Positions 1 through 8,714 of a stretch of DNA of 64,000 nt are shown one piece after another (within the stretch, counting starts at the first letter, position 1; each line of letters starts with the position of its first letter). A model generated the notes under the pieces. It saw only the letters and a list, made by a program, of their open reading frames with translations. It ran no database searches and had not been told where the DNA came from. The position numbers were made by a program, and so were the translations under genes. Origin of the DNA: Candidatus Eiseniibacteriota bacterium (GTDB lineage Bacteria > Eisenbacteria > RBG-16-71-46 > CAIMUX01); NCBI GenBank assembly GCA_029569475.1, contig JAKQSZ010000026.1, positions 22,318 to 86,317 on the forward strand. The letters run 5' to 3'.

Positions 1-1224
1 GAGCGGGACCTGGTCAACCAGATCCGGACCGCCCGCCACCGGCTGGAGCAACTCGGCACCGAGGAAACGGCGGCGGAGCGGGAGGGGAACCTGGAGCGGG
101 TCGCGCGGATCCGCTACGGCGAGGTGCCGGCGGCGCGCGCCCGGATCGAGGAGGCCGAGGCGGAGCTGGCTTCGCACCAGGCCAATCTCCGCATGCTCAA
201 GGAGGAGGTCGACTCGGAAGACATCGCCGAGGTCGTCTCCCGCTGGACGGGAATTCCCGTGACCCGGATGCTGGAGACGGAGGTGGAGAAGCTGCTGCAC
301 ATGGAGGAGCGGCTCTCGCAACGCGTGATCGGCCAGGACGAGGCCAAGGCGGCCGTGGCTGAGGCGGTCCGCCGGGCCCGCGCCGGCCTGGCCCCCGCGG
401 GACGTCCCCTGGGATCCTTCCTCTTCCTGGGCCCGACCGGCGTCGGGAAGACGGAACTGGCCCGGTCGCTGGCCGAGTTCCTCTTCGACGACGAGAATGC
501 CCTGGTGCGGCTTGACATGTCGGAGTACTCCGAGCGGCACTCGGTGGCGCGGATGATCGGGGCGCCGCCGGGCTACGTCGGCTACGAGGAGGGGGGCGCG
601 TTGACCGAGGCGGTCCGGCGCCGGCCCTACACGGTCGTGCTCTGCGACGAGATCGAGAAGGCGCACCCGGAGATCTTCAACATCTTCCTGCAGATCCTCG
701 ACGACGGCCGGTTGACCGATGGGCAGGGGCGGACAGTCTCTTTCGCCAGCACGGTCATCATCATGACTTCCAACCTCGGCACCGAGCTGATCGGGCGGGT
801 GGAAGGCAAGCCGGACGCGGCCACACGGGAGAAGGTGCGGGAGATCCTGAGGGGGCACTTCCGGCCGGAATTCCTGAACCGTCTGGACGAAGTGGTGATC
901 TTCAGTTCGCTGGGACGGGACGAACTCCGCCGGATCGTCGCCCTGCAGATCGCGGCGCTCAATCGCTCCCTCGCGCCGCGCCGGATCACGTTGCGCGCCG
1001 AGCCGGCCGCGGAGGAGAAGCTGCTGGAAGTCGGCTATGACCCGGAGTACGGAGCGCGCCCCTTGCGGCGGGCCATCCAGCGCGAGGTGCAGAACCGGCT
1101 CGCCCGGCAACTGCTCGCGCGGGAGATCCGCGACGGAGACGACCTGGTGCTGGACGTGGACGAGACCGGGGAACTGAGGATCCGGGTCGTCGGCCGGGAG
1201 GGCGGGGAGGCCACGGCCCGTTGA
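1..1224 (+). CDS. clpB: ATP-dependent disaggregase ClpB, C-terminal part (5' end outside window)
   Basis: ClpB is the Hsp100 disaggregase that works with DnaK/DnaJ to rescue aggregated proteins in the cytoplasm. The frame is open from base 1, so only the last 407 residues are visible. They begin in the coiled-coil middle domain, with the IRYGEVP segment typical of ClpB at about 112-132. The second AAA+ domain follows: Walker A GPTGVGKT at 430-453, pore loop GYVGYEEGG, Walker B VVLCDE at about 634-651, then the C-terminal small domain with YDPEYGARPLRR. The middle domain separates it from ClpA and ClpC. It is followed directly by a promoter that overlaps its stop codon, so the next gene is probably transcribed independently. 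Confidence 0.95.
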   Translation, partial: ERDLVNQIRTARHRLEQLGTEETAAEREGNLERVARIRYGEVPAARARIEEAEAELASHQANLRMLKEEVDSEDIAEVVSRWTGIPVTRMLETEVEKLLHMEERLSQRVIGQDEAKAAVAEAVRRARAGLAPAGRPLGSFLFLGPTGVGKTELARSLAEFLFDDENALVRLDMSEYSERHSVARMIGAPPGYVGYEEGGALTEAVRRRPYTVVLCDEIEKAHPEIFNIFLQILDDGRLTDGQGRTVSFASTVIIMTSNLGTELIGRVEGKPDAATREKVREILRGHFRPEFLNRLDEVVIFSSLGRDELRRIVALQIAALNRSLAPRRITLRAEPAAEEKLLEVGYDPEYGARPLRRAIQREVQNRLARQLLAREIRDGDDLVLDVDETGELRIRVVGREGGEATAR

Positions 1225-1250
1225 CAGACGGCATCTCCCGCGGCTACTCT
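1221..1250 (+). promoter_or_regulatory. Sigma-70-type promoter for the small secreted protein / sigma-54 activator unit
   Basis: A perfect -35 TTGACA (1221-1226) is followed after 18 bases by TACTCT (1245-1250). The -35 overlaps the clpB stop codon. Transcription would start near 1257, about 57 bases before the ATG at 1314. No mapping data are available. Confidence 0.65.
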
Positions 1251-1313
1251 AGAGCTTGGACCGGTCCAACTCCGGCCCGCGGTTCGGTTCCCATCGGGAG
1301 CATGGAGGTGGTT

Positions 1314-1649
1314 ATGCGCGGCCAGGCCAGTTTCGGATGGCTTCTTGTCGCGGTCGTGGCAGTGATCTTCGCGGCTGCCCCAGCGTGGGCCGCCGACCCC
1401 GGAGCTCAAGCCACGTCCAGCGTTCACGGTTCAACAGCTTCACCGCTCGACGACGTCATTCCGCAGGATCCGCCCGATCTGGGCGGGACCCGGGACGGCG
1501 GCGATCCGGATGAATGCGGCATTTTCGCTTCCTGCCGGGTGCACGCCGCATCGCTTCACCGGCGCTGCCCCGACTCGGCCGGCGAGCAATTCCTCGCGGA
1601 TCTCCTTAGGCTGGCCGTGCGCCTCGGCGCCTGGCAGCAGGTCCGCTGA
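1314..1649 (+). CDS. Small secreted protein of unknown function
   Basis: I do not recognise a family. The 111-residue product starts at ATG 1314, placed 3 bases after a GGAGGTGG Shine-Dalgarno (1304-1311). It has a clear signal peptide: basic start, hydrophobic stretch to about residue 25, and a cleavage-like AWA-AD junction. The mature part is acidic and proline-rich at first (DDVIPQDPPD), then contains two cysteines. It sits 54 bases upstream of the TPR/sigma-54 activator and probably shares its promoter. That layout resembles small exported peptides encoded beside large sensory regulators, but a signalling role is only a guess. Confidence 0.6.
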   Translation: MRGQASFGWLLVAVVAVIFAAAPAWAADPGAQATSSVHGSTASPLDDVIPQDPPDLGGTRDGGDPDECGIFASCRVHAASLHRRCPDSAGEQFLADLLRLAVRLGAWQQVR

Positions 1650-1703
1650 GTGATCGATCAAAGACTGGCGAAGTAACACCCTTGCGGCCTACCCTGCGGG
1701 ACC

Positions 1704-4700
1704 ATGGATGATCTCCGCCGACAGCCGCCGGACCCCGAAGCGGGGACCGGCGCGGGTGCAGACCCCAACGCCTTGAGCCACGGCGCCCGAACGGCGCCAT
1801 CTCCGGGGTTCGAGGTCGGGGACATCTACGCGTCGGGGGGAGAGCACGAGCAGGCCCTCCGCGTCTACCTGGACGCCTGGCCGCACGTTCAGTCCGACCC
1901 CGATGATCTCCAGACGACTTTTGGACTGGCCCGCCGCATCGCATTCTGCCTGGACCGGCTCGGCCGCCATCAAGAAGCCATCCGCCTGCTGGAGCCAGTC
2001 CTGGAACGGGAACTCGCTGAGCCCGAGGCCCTCACCGGCACCCTGCGCCTGGAGATCGGCCGGTGCCGCCTGGTGCTTGGCAAGAGCTACTACGAGGCCG
2101 GCCGCATGGCCGAGGCCGAGGCTCAGGGGCTGCTTTGCGCCCGCTACCTCCAGCAGGCGCAGACCGCCGAGCCAGGCTTCGCGCTGAACCTCCTCGGAAC
2201 CGTCGCCTATCGCCGGGGCGACATTGATCTCGCCCGAACCCACTGGCTGGCCGCCCAGGCGCACTTCCGCAGCCGGGGGGACATCGGCAACCTGGCGCTG
2301 AGCTACATCAACCTGGGCAACGTCCACAAGCAGCGGTGCGAGTGCAATCGCGCCCTGGAACACTACCAGGCCGCGTTCTATCTGCGCGCTGCGGAGCAGG
2401 ACTTCCGCGATCAGGCCGGGATCCTGCAGAACATCGGGCTCGTGCAACTTCGCCTTGGGCGCTTCGCCGAGGCGCGGGCGCGCCTGGAGGAAGGCCTCCG
2501 CCGGGCCGAGCAGGCCCACGATCGCACACGGGCGGTCCGCGCCCGCATTGCCCTGGCGCGTCTGGCACGCGAGGCGCTCGATCTCGAGTCAGCCCGCCTG
2601 CACCTCGCTGCCTGCCGGCCGCAGGACGAGCCGCTGCCGGAGCGGGAAGGGTGCCTCCTGCTGCTGGAACGCGCCCGCCTGGCGCATCTCGATGGACACG
2701 AAGCCGAGGCCGAGGCGGCCTTGCGCGAGGTGAAGCACCGGGTCAGCCGTCTGGCCGCGCAGGGCGACCTCATGGCCGAGTGCCACCTCTGCGAAGGCAT
2801 CTTCCAGGTCGACCGCGGCAGCCCGGACGAGGCGCTCGAGTGCCTTGAGCGGGCCCTCTCCCTGGCCATCGACGCACGCGACCGGGAGCAGGAAAACCGC
2901 GCCCTCCTGGGATTGATCGAGGTCGGCCTGCGGCTGGGCGGGCGCGACGAGGCCGTCAAGCGATTTGCCACGCTGGAAGACCGTCTCCGCCACTCCGAGG
3001 AGACCCCGCACCTGGCCTGTCTGTATGAGCGTCGTGGCCTGGCCGAACTGGAGGGCCAGAGCGACCCCGCGGCCGCCTTGCACTGGCTGACGAAGGCGCG
3101 GGACCTCTGGCGCCACCTCACGCTGCCCCGGGTGGAGGCGCGCAGCGAACTCCAGATCAGCCGGGCGCTGGTGCGGCTGGGCCGGATGGCCGAGGCTTCC
3201 GCCAACGTCCTGCGTGTGCGGGAACGCCTGGGCGCACCGCGATCCTCGGTCCCCTCGCTCGAAGTCCTGCTGGCTCGCCTGGACGAGGACCTCAGCCGGC
3301 ATCAACCGGCCCCGGCGACGCTGGATGGCCAGGCGGCCCTGATCCGGTTGGAGGAGATTCTCGGCGCCGGGCAGAGCGTCGGGGAGAAGTTGCGCGGAAT
3401 GCTCTCCCTTGTGGTCGAGGCGCTCGGCGCTGACGGAGCCCTTCTGGCGCGCGTCCAGGAGGAGACGGCCGAAGTTCTCTCCAGTGTCTCGATGGGGCGT
3501 CTGCTGGGCAAACGCACGCTCAGCCTGCCGGCTCTGGGCTGGTCCAGGGACCGCGCGAGCGGCGTGTTGCTGCACGCTCCGGGAAGCGGGGTGCAGACCT
3601 CGATGCTGATCCCCGCCCGTTTCTTCGGCCAGGAGCACCTGGTGCTGCTGGAGCGGCGCGACCCGGCCCGGCCGGCGTACGTTCGCTCGGACGTCGACTA
3701 TGCCCTGGTCCTGCTGACCGAGGCCGGGCGCCGCCTGCGTCCCGAACCGGCATCCGGGCGGCTCGATTCGACCCTCGAGGCGGCCAACGGGAACATCTAC
3801 CTGGCCGACGTGGTCACGCAGAACCCCCGCATGCTTTCGATCCTTGAGCTGATCCGCAAGGTGGGGGACAGCGACCTTTCGATCCTTCTGCAGGGGGAAA
3901 CCGGCACGGGGAAGAAGCTGCTGGCCCAGGCGATCCACCGGACGAGCCCGCGGCGGGATCGTCCCTTGGTCACCGTGGATTGCGCGGCGCTGCCCGACAG
4001 CCTCCTGGAGAGCGAGCTGTTCGGCCACACCAAGGGCGCGTTCACCGGCGCGACCCAGGACCGGGTCGGGCTGCTCGAAGAGGCCAACGGCGGCACGATC
4101 TTCCTCGACGAAATCGACAAGGCCGGCCAGCCGGTTCAGCGGCGCTTCCTCCACATGCTCGACTCGGGGGAGGTCCGCCCCGTCGGCTCGACCGGCTACC
4201 GTCGGCTCGACGTGCGCGTGGTCTGCGCGACCAGTTGCCCGGATCTCCGGCAGGAAGTCCAGGAAGGACGCTTCCTCAAGGATCTGTACTACCGGTTGAA
4301 CGACATCGCCATCGTGGTGCCGGCGCTGCGCGAGCGGCCCGAGGATGTGGCATTGCTCGCGGAGTGGTACATTGAACTCTTTGCGGGCCGGCTCGGACGG
4401 GAGATCGCGGGGGTAGCGCCCGCCTTCCATCAAGCGCTGGCCGCGCACTCCTGGCCAGGCAACGTCCGCGAGCTGGAAAAGGCCATCCGGCGCGCCGTGA
4501 CGCTGGCCGAACCGAACGCCCTCCTGCAGCCCGATCTGCTGCCCGCGACGGTCCTGGAGTCGTGGGAGCACACGGGGACGGCGGGAGGCCGGTCCTTGAG
4601 GGAGAAGATGGAACGGTTTGAACGGAACCTTCTGGTGGAGGTTTTGGAACAGACGAAGTGGAACCGTACCCGGGCCGCGGCCGAGCTCGGGCTTTCCCGA

Positions 4701-4763
4701 AAGGGTCTGAAGAACAAGATCTGCCGTTACGGCCTGGATCGCCGGCGCTCTCGCCAGAGCTGA
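1704..4763 (+). CDS. Sigma-54-dependent transcriptional activator with N-terminal TPR sensory region
   Basis: A 1019-residue enhancer-binding protein that should open sigma-54 RNA polymerase promoters. The first ~520 residues are tetratricopeptide-like helices rather than a receiver domain; residues ~530-680 look GAF-like. The AAA+ domain follows: Walker A GETGTGK at 731-737 (next residue K instead of the usual E/D), sigma-54 contact loop GAFTGA at 778-783, Walker B IFLDE at 799-803, then LRERPEDV and WPGNVRELE. The C-terminus carries a Fis-type helix-turn-helix (AAAELGLSRKGLKNK). With no phosphorylation domain, it is likely controlled by a protein or ligand bound to the TPR/GAF part. ATG 1704 has only a weak ribosome-binding site. 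An intrinsic terminator follows. Confidence 0.9.
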   Translation: MDDLRRQPPDPEAGTGAGADPNALSHGARTAPSPGFEVGDIYASGGEHEQALRVYLDAWPHVQSDPDDLQTTFGLARRIAFCLDRLGRHQEAIRLLEPVLERELAEPEALTGTLRLEIGRCRLVLGKSYYEAGRMAEAEAQGLLCARYLQQAQTAEPGFALNLLGTVAYRRGDIDLARTHWLAAQAHFRSRGDIGNLALSYINLGNVHKQRCECNRALEHYQAAFYLRAAEQDFRDQAGILQNIGLVQLRLGRFAEARARLEEGLRRAEQAHDRTRAVRARIALARLAREALDLESARLHLAACRPQDEPLPEREGCLLLLERARLAHLDGHEAEAEAALREVKHRVSRLAAQGDLMAECHLCEGIFQVDRGSPDEALECLERALSLAIDARDREQENRALLGLIEVGLRLGGRDEAVKRFATLEDRLRHSEETPHLACLYERRGLAELEGQSDPAAALHWLTKARDLWRHLTLPRVEARSELQISRALVRLGRMAEASANVLRVRERLGAPRSSVPSLEVLLARLDEDLSRHQPAPATLDGQAALIRLEEILGAGQSVGEKLRGMLSLVVEALGADGALLARVQEETAEVLSSVSMGRLLGKRTLSLPALGWSRDRASGVLLHAPGSGVQTSMLIPARFFGQEHLVLLERRDPARPAYVRSDVDYALVLLTEAGRRLRPEPASGRLDSTLEAANGNIYLADVVTQNPRMLSILELIRKVGDSDLSILLQGETGTGKKLLAQAIHRTSPRRDRPLVTVDCAALPDSLLESELFGHTKGAFTGATQDRVGLLEEANGGTIFLDEIDKAGQPVQRRFLHMLDSGEVRPVGSTGYRRLDVRVVCATSCPDLRQEVQEGRFLKDLYYRLNDIAIVVPALRERPEDVALLAEWYIELFAGRLGREIAGVAPAFHQALAAHSWPGNVRELEKAIRRAVTLAEPNALLQPDLLPATVLESWEHTGTAGGRSLREKMERFERNLLVEVLEQTKWNRTRAAAELGLSRKGLKNKICRYGLDRRRSRQS

Positions 4764-4825
4764 CCGCTGCCGCTCCGGGGCATCCCGGGGCATTCGGATT
4801 CAGGGCGTACCCGTGGAGACGGGGA

Positions 4826-4851
4826 CCAGCGATTCGCTGGGCCTTTTTTTT
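4826..4851 (+). terminator. Rho-independent terminator after the sigma-54 activator
   Basis: Inverted repeat CCAGCGA (4826-4832) and TCGCTGG (4834-4840), followed by GCC and eight T residues (4844-4851). It ends only 13 bases before the ATG of the ptsN-like gene. Confidence 0.8.
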
Positions 4852-4864
4852 CGACAAGATTTCT

Positions 4865-5353
4865 ATGCCAGACACAAATCCCCGCGTCAGCCTCCGAGGA
4901 CTCCTGCGGCGCGACTGCATCCAGTTGCACGAGCCCTCCAAGGACAAGAAAGAACTGATCCAGCGGATGGTCAACCGTCTCGCCGAAGTCGGAGTGGTGG
5001 AAGACATCGCCGCCGTGACCAATGCCCTGCTCGAGCGCGAGCGCGTCATGAGCACCGGGATCGGGGGGGGCGTCGCCGTCCCCCACGCGCAGAGCCCCCA
5101 CGTCCAGGAACTGGCCGTCGCCCTGAGCCGCCCGCTGGAACCCATCCCGTTCGAGTCGCTCGATGAGCGCCCGGTCGGGCTGATCTTCATGATTGTCGGG
5201 CCCGAGGAGAGGGGGGGATTCATCCGGATCCTGGCCCGCATTTCCCGTCTGCTCTATAGCGGCGAACTGCAAGCCCGGCTGCTGGCAGCCCGCAACTCCG
5301 AGGAGGTGATCGCCGCCGTCGGTGAGGAAGAGGAGCGGCTCAAGGGGTGTTGA
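4865..5353 (+). CDS. ptsN: PTS IIA-type (PtsN-like) regulatory phosphocarrier
   Basis: A 162-residue single-domain EIIA of the fructose/nitrogen type. Such proteins accept phosphate from NPr/HPr and usually regulate rather than transport; no permease gene is near. The phosphorylatable histidine is in the VAVPH motif (His74), and the fold-typical start DCIQL and central GIGGGVAVPHA are present. The chosen ATG (4865) gives the usual family length, but it lies just 13 bases after the T-run of a terminator and I see no Shine-Dalgarno, so its transcript may start extremely close to the ATG. It overlaps the VanZ-like gene by 7 bases. Confidence 0.85.
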   Translation: MPDTNPRVSLRGLLRRDCIQLHEPSKDKKELIQRMVNRLAEVGVVEDIAAVTNALLERERVMSTGIGGGVAVPHAQSPHVQELAVALSRPLEPIPFESLDERPVGLIFMIVGPEERGGFIRILARISRLLYSGELQARLLAARNSEEVIAAVGEEEERLKGC

Positions 5354-5796
5354 GTGCCCCTCCACCAAGCCGGCGCCTCGGCCTGGGCCGCCTCCTGTTG
5401 GCCTGGGCTCCGGTTCTGGCGTTTCAACTTCTGGTGATCTATCTTTCCACCCGCCCGACCCTGCAGACCTCCCAGCTCCCATACCTGGACAAGGTGGCCC
5501 ACTTCTCCGAGTACGCCGTCTATGCCGGGCTGATCTACCGGGCCTTGCGCCTGAGCGGCGCCCGGCTGCCGCACGCGCCGATCCTGGCCATGCTGCTGGT
5601 CGTGGTACTGGCGGCGGGGGACGAGGTCTTGCAGTCGAAGGTGCCCAACCGCGACAGTAGTGTCCGCGACTGGGCAGCCGATGTGGCCGGCGGAGTGGCC
5701 GGCGTACTGGTCGCGCGGATTCTGGAGAGGCGATTCCCGCCGGGATGGCTCGCGCCGGGGCGGGAGCGGGGCGTTGGGAGGCTACCAAGGACATGA
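5347..5796 (+). CDS. VanZ-like membrane protein
   Basis: A 149-residue VanZ-family protein with about four predicted membrane segments (residues ~14-32, 50-66, 76-92, 110-128). It has the family pattern DKVAHFSEYAVYA after the first helix and DEVLQ...R.....D..AD..G near the third and fourth. Biochemical function is unknown for most VanZ homologues; the name comes from teicoplanin resistance in enterococci, and resistance should not be assumed here. The start is GTG 5347, overlapping the end of the ptsN-like gene, so it is probably translationally coupled. It shares an ATGA with the next gene. Confidence 0.8.
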   Translation: MLSAPPPSRRLGLGRLLLAWAPVLAFQLLVIYLSTRPTLQTSQLPYLDKVAHFSEYAVYAGLIYRALRLSGARLPHAPILAMLLVVVLAAGDEVLQSKVPNRDSSVRDWAADVAGGVAGVLVARILERRFPPGWLAPGRERGVGRLPRT

Positions 5797-6572
5797 CGAA
5801 CCGAATGGACGAAGCCCGGATCGCGTTGTTCATCGACTTCGAGAACGTCGCCCTGGGCATCAAGGGGAAGAAGAGCAAGAGCTTCGATGTACACCGCATC
5901 CTGGAACGGTTGCTGGAGAAGGGCCGGATCATCGCCAAGCGTTCCTATGCCGACTGGACGCGCTATGCCGAGTACCGCGAGGCCCTCCACGAGGCGGCCA
6001 TCGAGCTGATCGAGGTGCCGCGGCGCAGCCAGACGGGGAAGAACTCGGCCGACATCCGGTTGGTGGTGGACGCCCTGGATCTGTGCTACACCAAGGAGCA
6101 CCTGGACACGTTCGTGGTCGTCTCCGGCGACAGCGATTTCTCCCCGCTCGTCTCCAAGCTGAAGGAGAACAACAAGCGGGTCATTGGCATCGGCCTGCGC
6201 GAGGCGACGTCCAACCTGCTGGCCGACAATTGCGACGAGTTCATTTATTATGAGGATCTCATCACACCGGCGGCAGCCCCGCCGCGGAGCAATTCGCGCA
6301 CCGGCGCCCGCCTGCCCGACAAGAAGCAGGATGCCTTCGACCTGCTCCTGGCGGCGATCGAGGCGCTGCTCCGCGAGAACAAGGAGATCCTCTACAGCTC
6401 CATGATCAAGGACACGATCAAGCGGAAGAAGCCGGCCTTCACCGAGAACGCCTACGGGTACCGCACCTTCAGCGAGCTCCTGGAGGATGCGGCCCGGGAA
6501 GGCCTCGTGCAGCTGACCCGCGACCCGCGATCCGGGGGAACCTATGTGGTGACGGAGGTTCGCTTCGCCTAG
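5793..6572 (+). CDS. NYN-domain RNase-like protein with C-terminal LOTUS/OST-HTH domain
   Basis: A 259-residue protein. The N-terminal half is an NYN (PIN-like, LabA/DUF88) nuclease fold with acidic motifs FIDFENV (residues ~13-19), SADIRLVVDALD and VVVSGDSDFSPLV. The C-terminal ~75 residues (from DAFDLLLAAIEAL) fit the OST-HTH/LOTUS RNA-binding domain. NYN-LOTUS pairs are thought to act on RNA. ATG 5793 overlaps the VanZ stop (ATGA) and is preceded by AAGGA. A second, YacP-type NYN protein is encoded at 51828. Confidence 0.85.
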   Translation: MTNRMDEARIALFIDFENVALGIKGKKSKSFDVHRILERLLEKGRIIAKRSYADWTRYAEYREALHEAAIELIEVPRRSQTGKNSADIRLVVDALDLCYTKEHLDTFVVVSGDSDFSPLVSKLKENNKRVIGIGLREATSNLLADNCDEFIYYEDLITPAAAPPRSNSRTGARLPDKKQDAFDLLLAAIEALLRENKEILYSSMIKDTIKRKKPAFTENAYGYRTFSELLEDAAREGLVQLTRDPRSGGTYVVTEVRFA

Positions 6573-6671
6573 CCGGCTGGAACGGACCCGGCGCCCGCCC
6601 ATTCGGCAGCGGCGGGCCGGCCGCCACGAAGGGAAAAGCCTCGGCCTCGGGCGGCGGACGGCGTGGTAGAT

Positions 6672-6698
6672 TTGGTCGGTGGAACGAAAGGCTACGAT
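6672..6698 (+). promoter_or_regulatory. Candidate promoter for the two-lipoprotein unit
   Basis: TTGGTC (6672-6677), 15 bases, TACGAT (6693-6698), 16 bases before the ATG at 6715. The spacing is short, so this is tentative. The 142-base gap after the NYN gene holds nothing else that I recognise. Confidence 0.3.
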
Positions 6699-6714
6699 CA
6701 GAGGAGATCCGCCA

Positions 6715-6990
6715 ATGAAACGCTGGATGCGCACCGGACTCGGCCTTGCCGCGCTCCTGCCCCTCCTGGGCTGCGCTCAAGGACGTCCCTGCCAGATCAT
6801 CCCGATGCAGCTCAAGCTCGCCAGCCACGAGCTGCAACAGGCCCGGAGCGATGTCGACTCCAAGCAGGCCGATGTCGACCGGACGCAGGAGAACCTCGAT
6901 CTCGCCCGCACGAGGCTACAACAGCTGCGGGACGAGCAGGCCGAGCTGGAACAGAGGATTGCCGGCCAGGTATCGGGAGGTGGGAAGTGA
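6715..6990 (+). CDS. Small coiled-coil lipoprotein
   Basis: A 91-residue lipoprotein: signal peptide with lipobox LLGC (Cys20). The mature part is a single heptad-rich helix (from about residue 30 to 85: ELQQARSDVDSKQADVD and following), likely a coiled coil. It resembles small Lpp-like or YgdI-like periplasmic helices only in architecture. Start ATG 6715 follows GAGGAGA at 6701-6707. It overlaps the next lipoprotein gene by four bases (GTGA), so the two are probably made together at the envelope. Confidence 0.8.
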   Translation: MKRWMRTGLGLAALLPLLGCAQGRPCQIIPMQLKLASHELQQARSDVDSKQADVDRTQENLDLARTRLQQLRDEQAELEQRIAGQVSGGGK

Positions 6991-7550
6991 ACCGCGCGAA
7001 CCACGGCACGGCCGGTCCGCAGGCACGGGTGGAACGGCCTCGGAACCTGCGGCGGCTGACGTTGCTGGCGGCGGCGGGGTGGATCGCCGGCTGCGCTCCT
7101 CCTCCTCCGCCAGCCAAGGACTACACCAAGGGCGAGTACTACACGCCCGAGGAATCGGCGCGCCTTCCGGCCGCCGAGCGCGACCGCTACTGCAATCACC
7201 TCCAGACGTCCCTGGCCTCGCGCAAGGCCGAAACCGAGGCCCTGCGGACGCGTCTGGACAGCCTGACCATCCGGGCCGATACCCTGCGGGCCCAGGCGGT
7301 GCTGGTCTCCACCCAGACGCGCGAGGTCAACGCGCTCCTGCGCGATCTGCGGCTGAAGGACAAGGCCAACAACTCCTACGTCGTGAAGTCCGGGGACAAC
7401 CTCCGCAAGATCGCGGCGACCTTGTACGGCGAGCCACAGCGGTGGAAGGAAATCTACAACGCCAACAAGGCCTTGATCGGGGCGGAGAACGCCGAGCTCA
7501 AGCCGGGGACGCGCCTGACCGTGCCGCGCGCCGCGGCCGGCGGGAAGTAG
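6987..7550 (+). CDS. LysM-domain lipoprotein
   Basis: A 187-residue lipoprotein with lipobox IAGC (Cys36), a proline-rich linker, a helical stretch (~60-120) and a C-terminal LysM domain (~128-182; YVVKSGDNLRKIA through TRLTVP), which normally binds peptidoglycan. The layout suggests an outer-membrane-anchored protein that reaches the cell wall, perhaps partnered with the coiled-coil lipoprotein encoded just before it. The start is GTG 6987 inside a GTGA overlap, preceded by GGGAGG. Confidence 0.85.
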   Translation: MNRANHGTAGPQARVERPRNLRRLTLLAAAGWIAGCAPPPPPAKDYTKGEYYTPEESARLPAAERDRYCNHLQTSLASRKAETEALRTRLDSLTIRADTLRAQAVLVSTQTREVNALLRDLRLKDKANNSYVVKSGDNLRKIAATLYGEPQRWKEIYNANKALIGAENAELKPGTRLTVPRAAAGGK

Positions 7551-7557
7551 GGCGGGC

Positions 7558-8583
7558 TTGAAACCGCAGCCCGCCTCCGGAGCGGTTTCGGGCGTGCCGG
7601 ATATCGTGGACCTGGAGGGCGTGGACGTCCTGCCTCTCTTTGGTCAGGCAGACGCGAACCTGCGGTCGGTGGAGCGGCGGCTCGGCGTATCCCTCTCCCT
7701 GCGGGGCCACTCGCTGCACATCTCCGGCCCGGAGGATCGCACTCCCGCCGCCGCGGCCGTCCTGCGCCTCCTGATCGAGCGGGTCCGCGCCGGCCGCGTG
7801 ATCACCGAGGAGGATCTCGGTTTCGCCTTCTCCGCGGTGGAGGAGTCCGCCGCGGCGGGGCGGGATCCGGCGGTTCAGGCGCCGCCGGCTCTCCTCGACG
7901 ATGGCGTCGTCTTCTTCGGCGACAAGAAGGTCGTCAAGGCCCGCACGGTGGGGCAGGCGGCCTATGTCGAGGCGATGCGGCAGAACGACATCGTCTTTGG
8001 AATCGGACCGGCGGGCACCGGCAAGACCTACCTGGCCGTAGCAGTGGCCATGCGGATGCTGCGAGAGAAGCAGGTCGAGCGCATCGTGCTGGCGCGCCCC
8101 GCCGTGGAAGCGGGGGAGAGTCTCGGGTTTCTCCCCGGCGACCTGCAGGAGAAGGTCGATCCCTATCTCCGCCCGCTCTACGATGCGCTCCAGGAGATGG
8201 TCCACTTCGAAAAGCTGCAGCGCTATCTCCAGATGGGGGTGGTCGAGGTGGCGCCGCTGGCCTACATGCGGGGTCGCACCCTCTCTCGCGCCTTCGTGAT
8301 CCTCGACGAGGCGCAGAACACGACGCTGGCGCAGATGAAGATGTTCTTGACGCGTCTTGGCCCCGGATCCAAGGCCGCCGTCACCGGCGACGTCACGCAG
8401 GTCGACCTGGAAGATCCCGAGAGCTCCGGCCTGATCAAGATCCAGGGGATCCTCCGGGACCTCGATGGCATCCGGTTCTGCTACTTCACCGAACGTGACG
8501 TCGTCCGCCACCGGCTGGTCCGTGACATCATCAGCGCCTTCGACCGGGTCCGCCCCCCCGCGGAGGAGCAGCCCGGGCGCTGA
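7558..8583 (+). CDS. phoH: PhoH-like ATPase (YbeZ type)
   Basis: A 341-residue PhoH/YbeZ family P-loop ATPase. Walker A GPAGTGKT is at 150-157, Walker B VILDEAQN and the following TGD.TQVDL segment are present, and the N-terminal ~100 residues form the KH-like part usual for YbeZ. The family is associated with RNA metabolism and is commonly encoded next to ybeY, as here (one gene between). The start is taken as TTG 7558; a GTG at 7594 is an alternative because neither site has a strong ribosome-binding sequence. Confidence 0.92.
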   Translation: MKPQPASGAVSGVPDIVDLEGVDVLPLFGQADANLRSVERRLGVSLSLRGHSLHISGPEDRTPAAAAVLRLLIERVRAGRVITEEDLGFAFSAVEESAAAGRDPAVQAPPALLDDGVVFFGDKKVVKARTVGQAAYVEAMRQNDIVFGIGPAGTGKTYLAVAVAMRMLREKQVERIVLARPAVEAGESLGFLPGDLQEKVDPYLRPLYDALQEMVHFEKLQRYLQMGVVEVAPLAYMRGRTLSRAFVILDEAQNTTLAQMKMFLTRLGPGSKAAVTGDVTQVDLEDPESSGLIKIQGILRDLDGIRFCYFTERDVVRHRLVRDIISAFDRVRPPAEEQPGR

Positions 8584-8714
8584 CCGCGCCCGCGGGGCGG
8601 ATGGGGCGACGCAGCAGAGGGGCGAAGGCGAAGCTGCCCGGGAGGTTGATGACTCATGCAGGCCGCGAGGGAGCATCGACGAGCACCGCACCAGGGCGGT
8701 GAACGGCGACGGCC

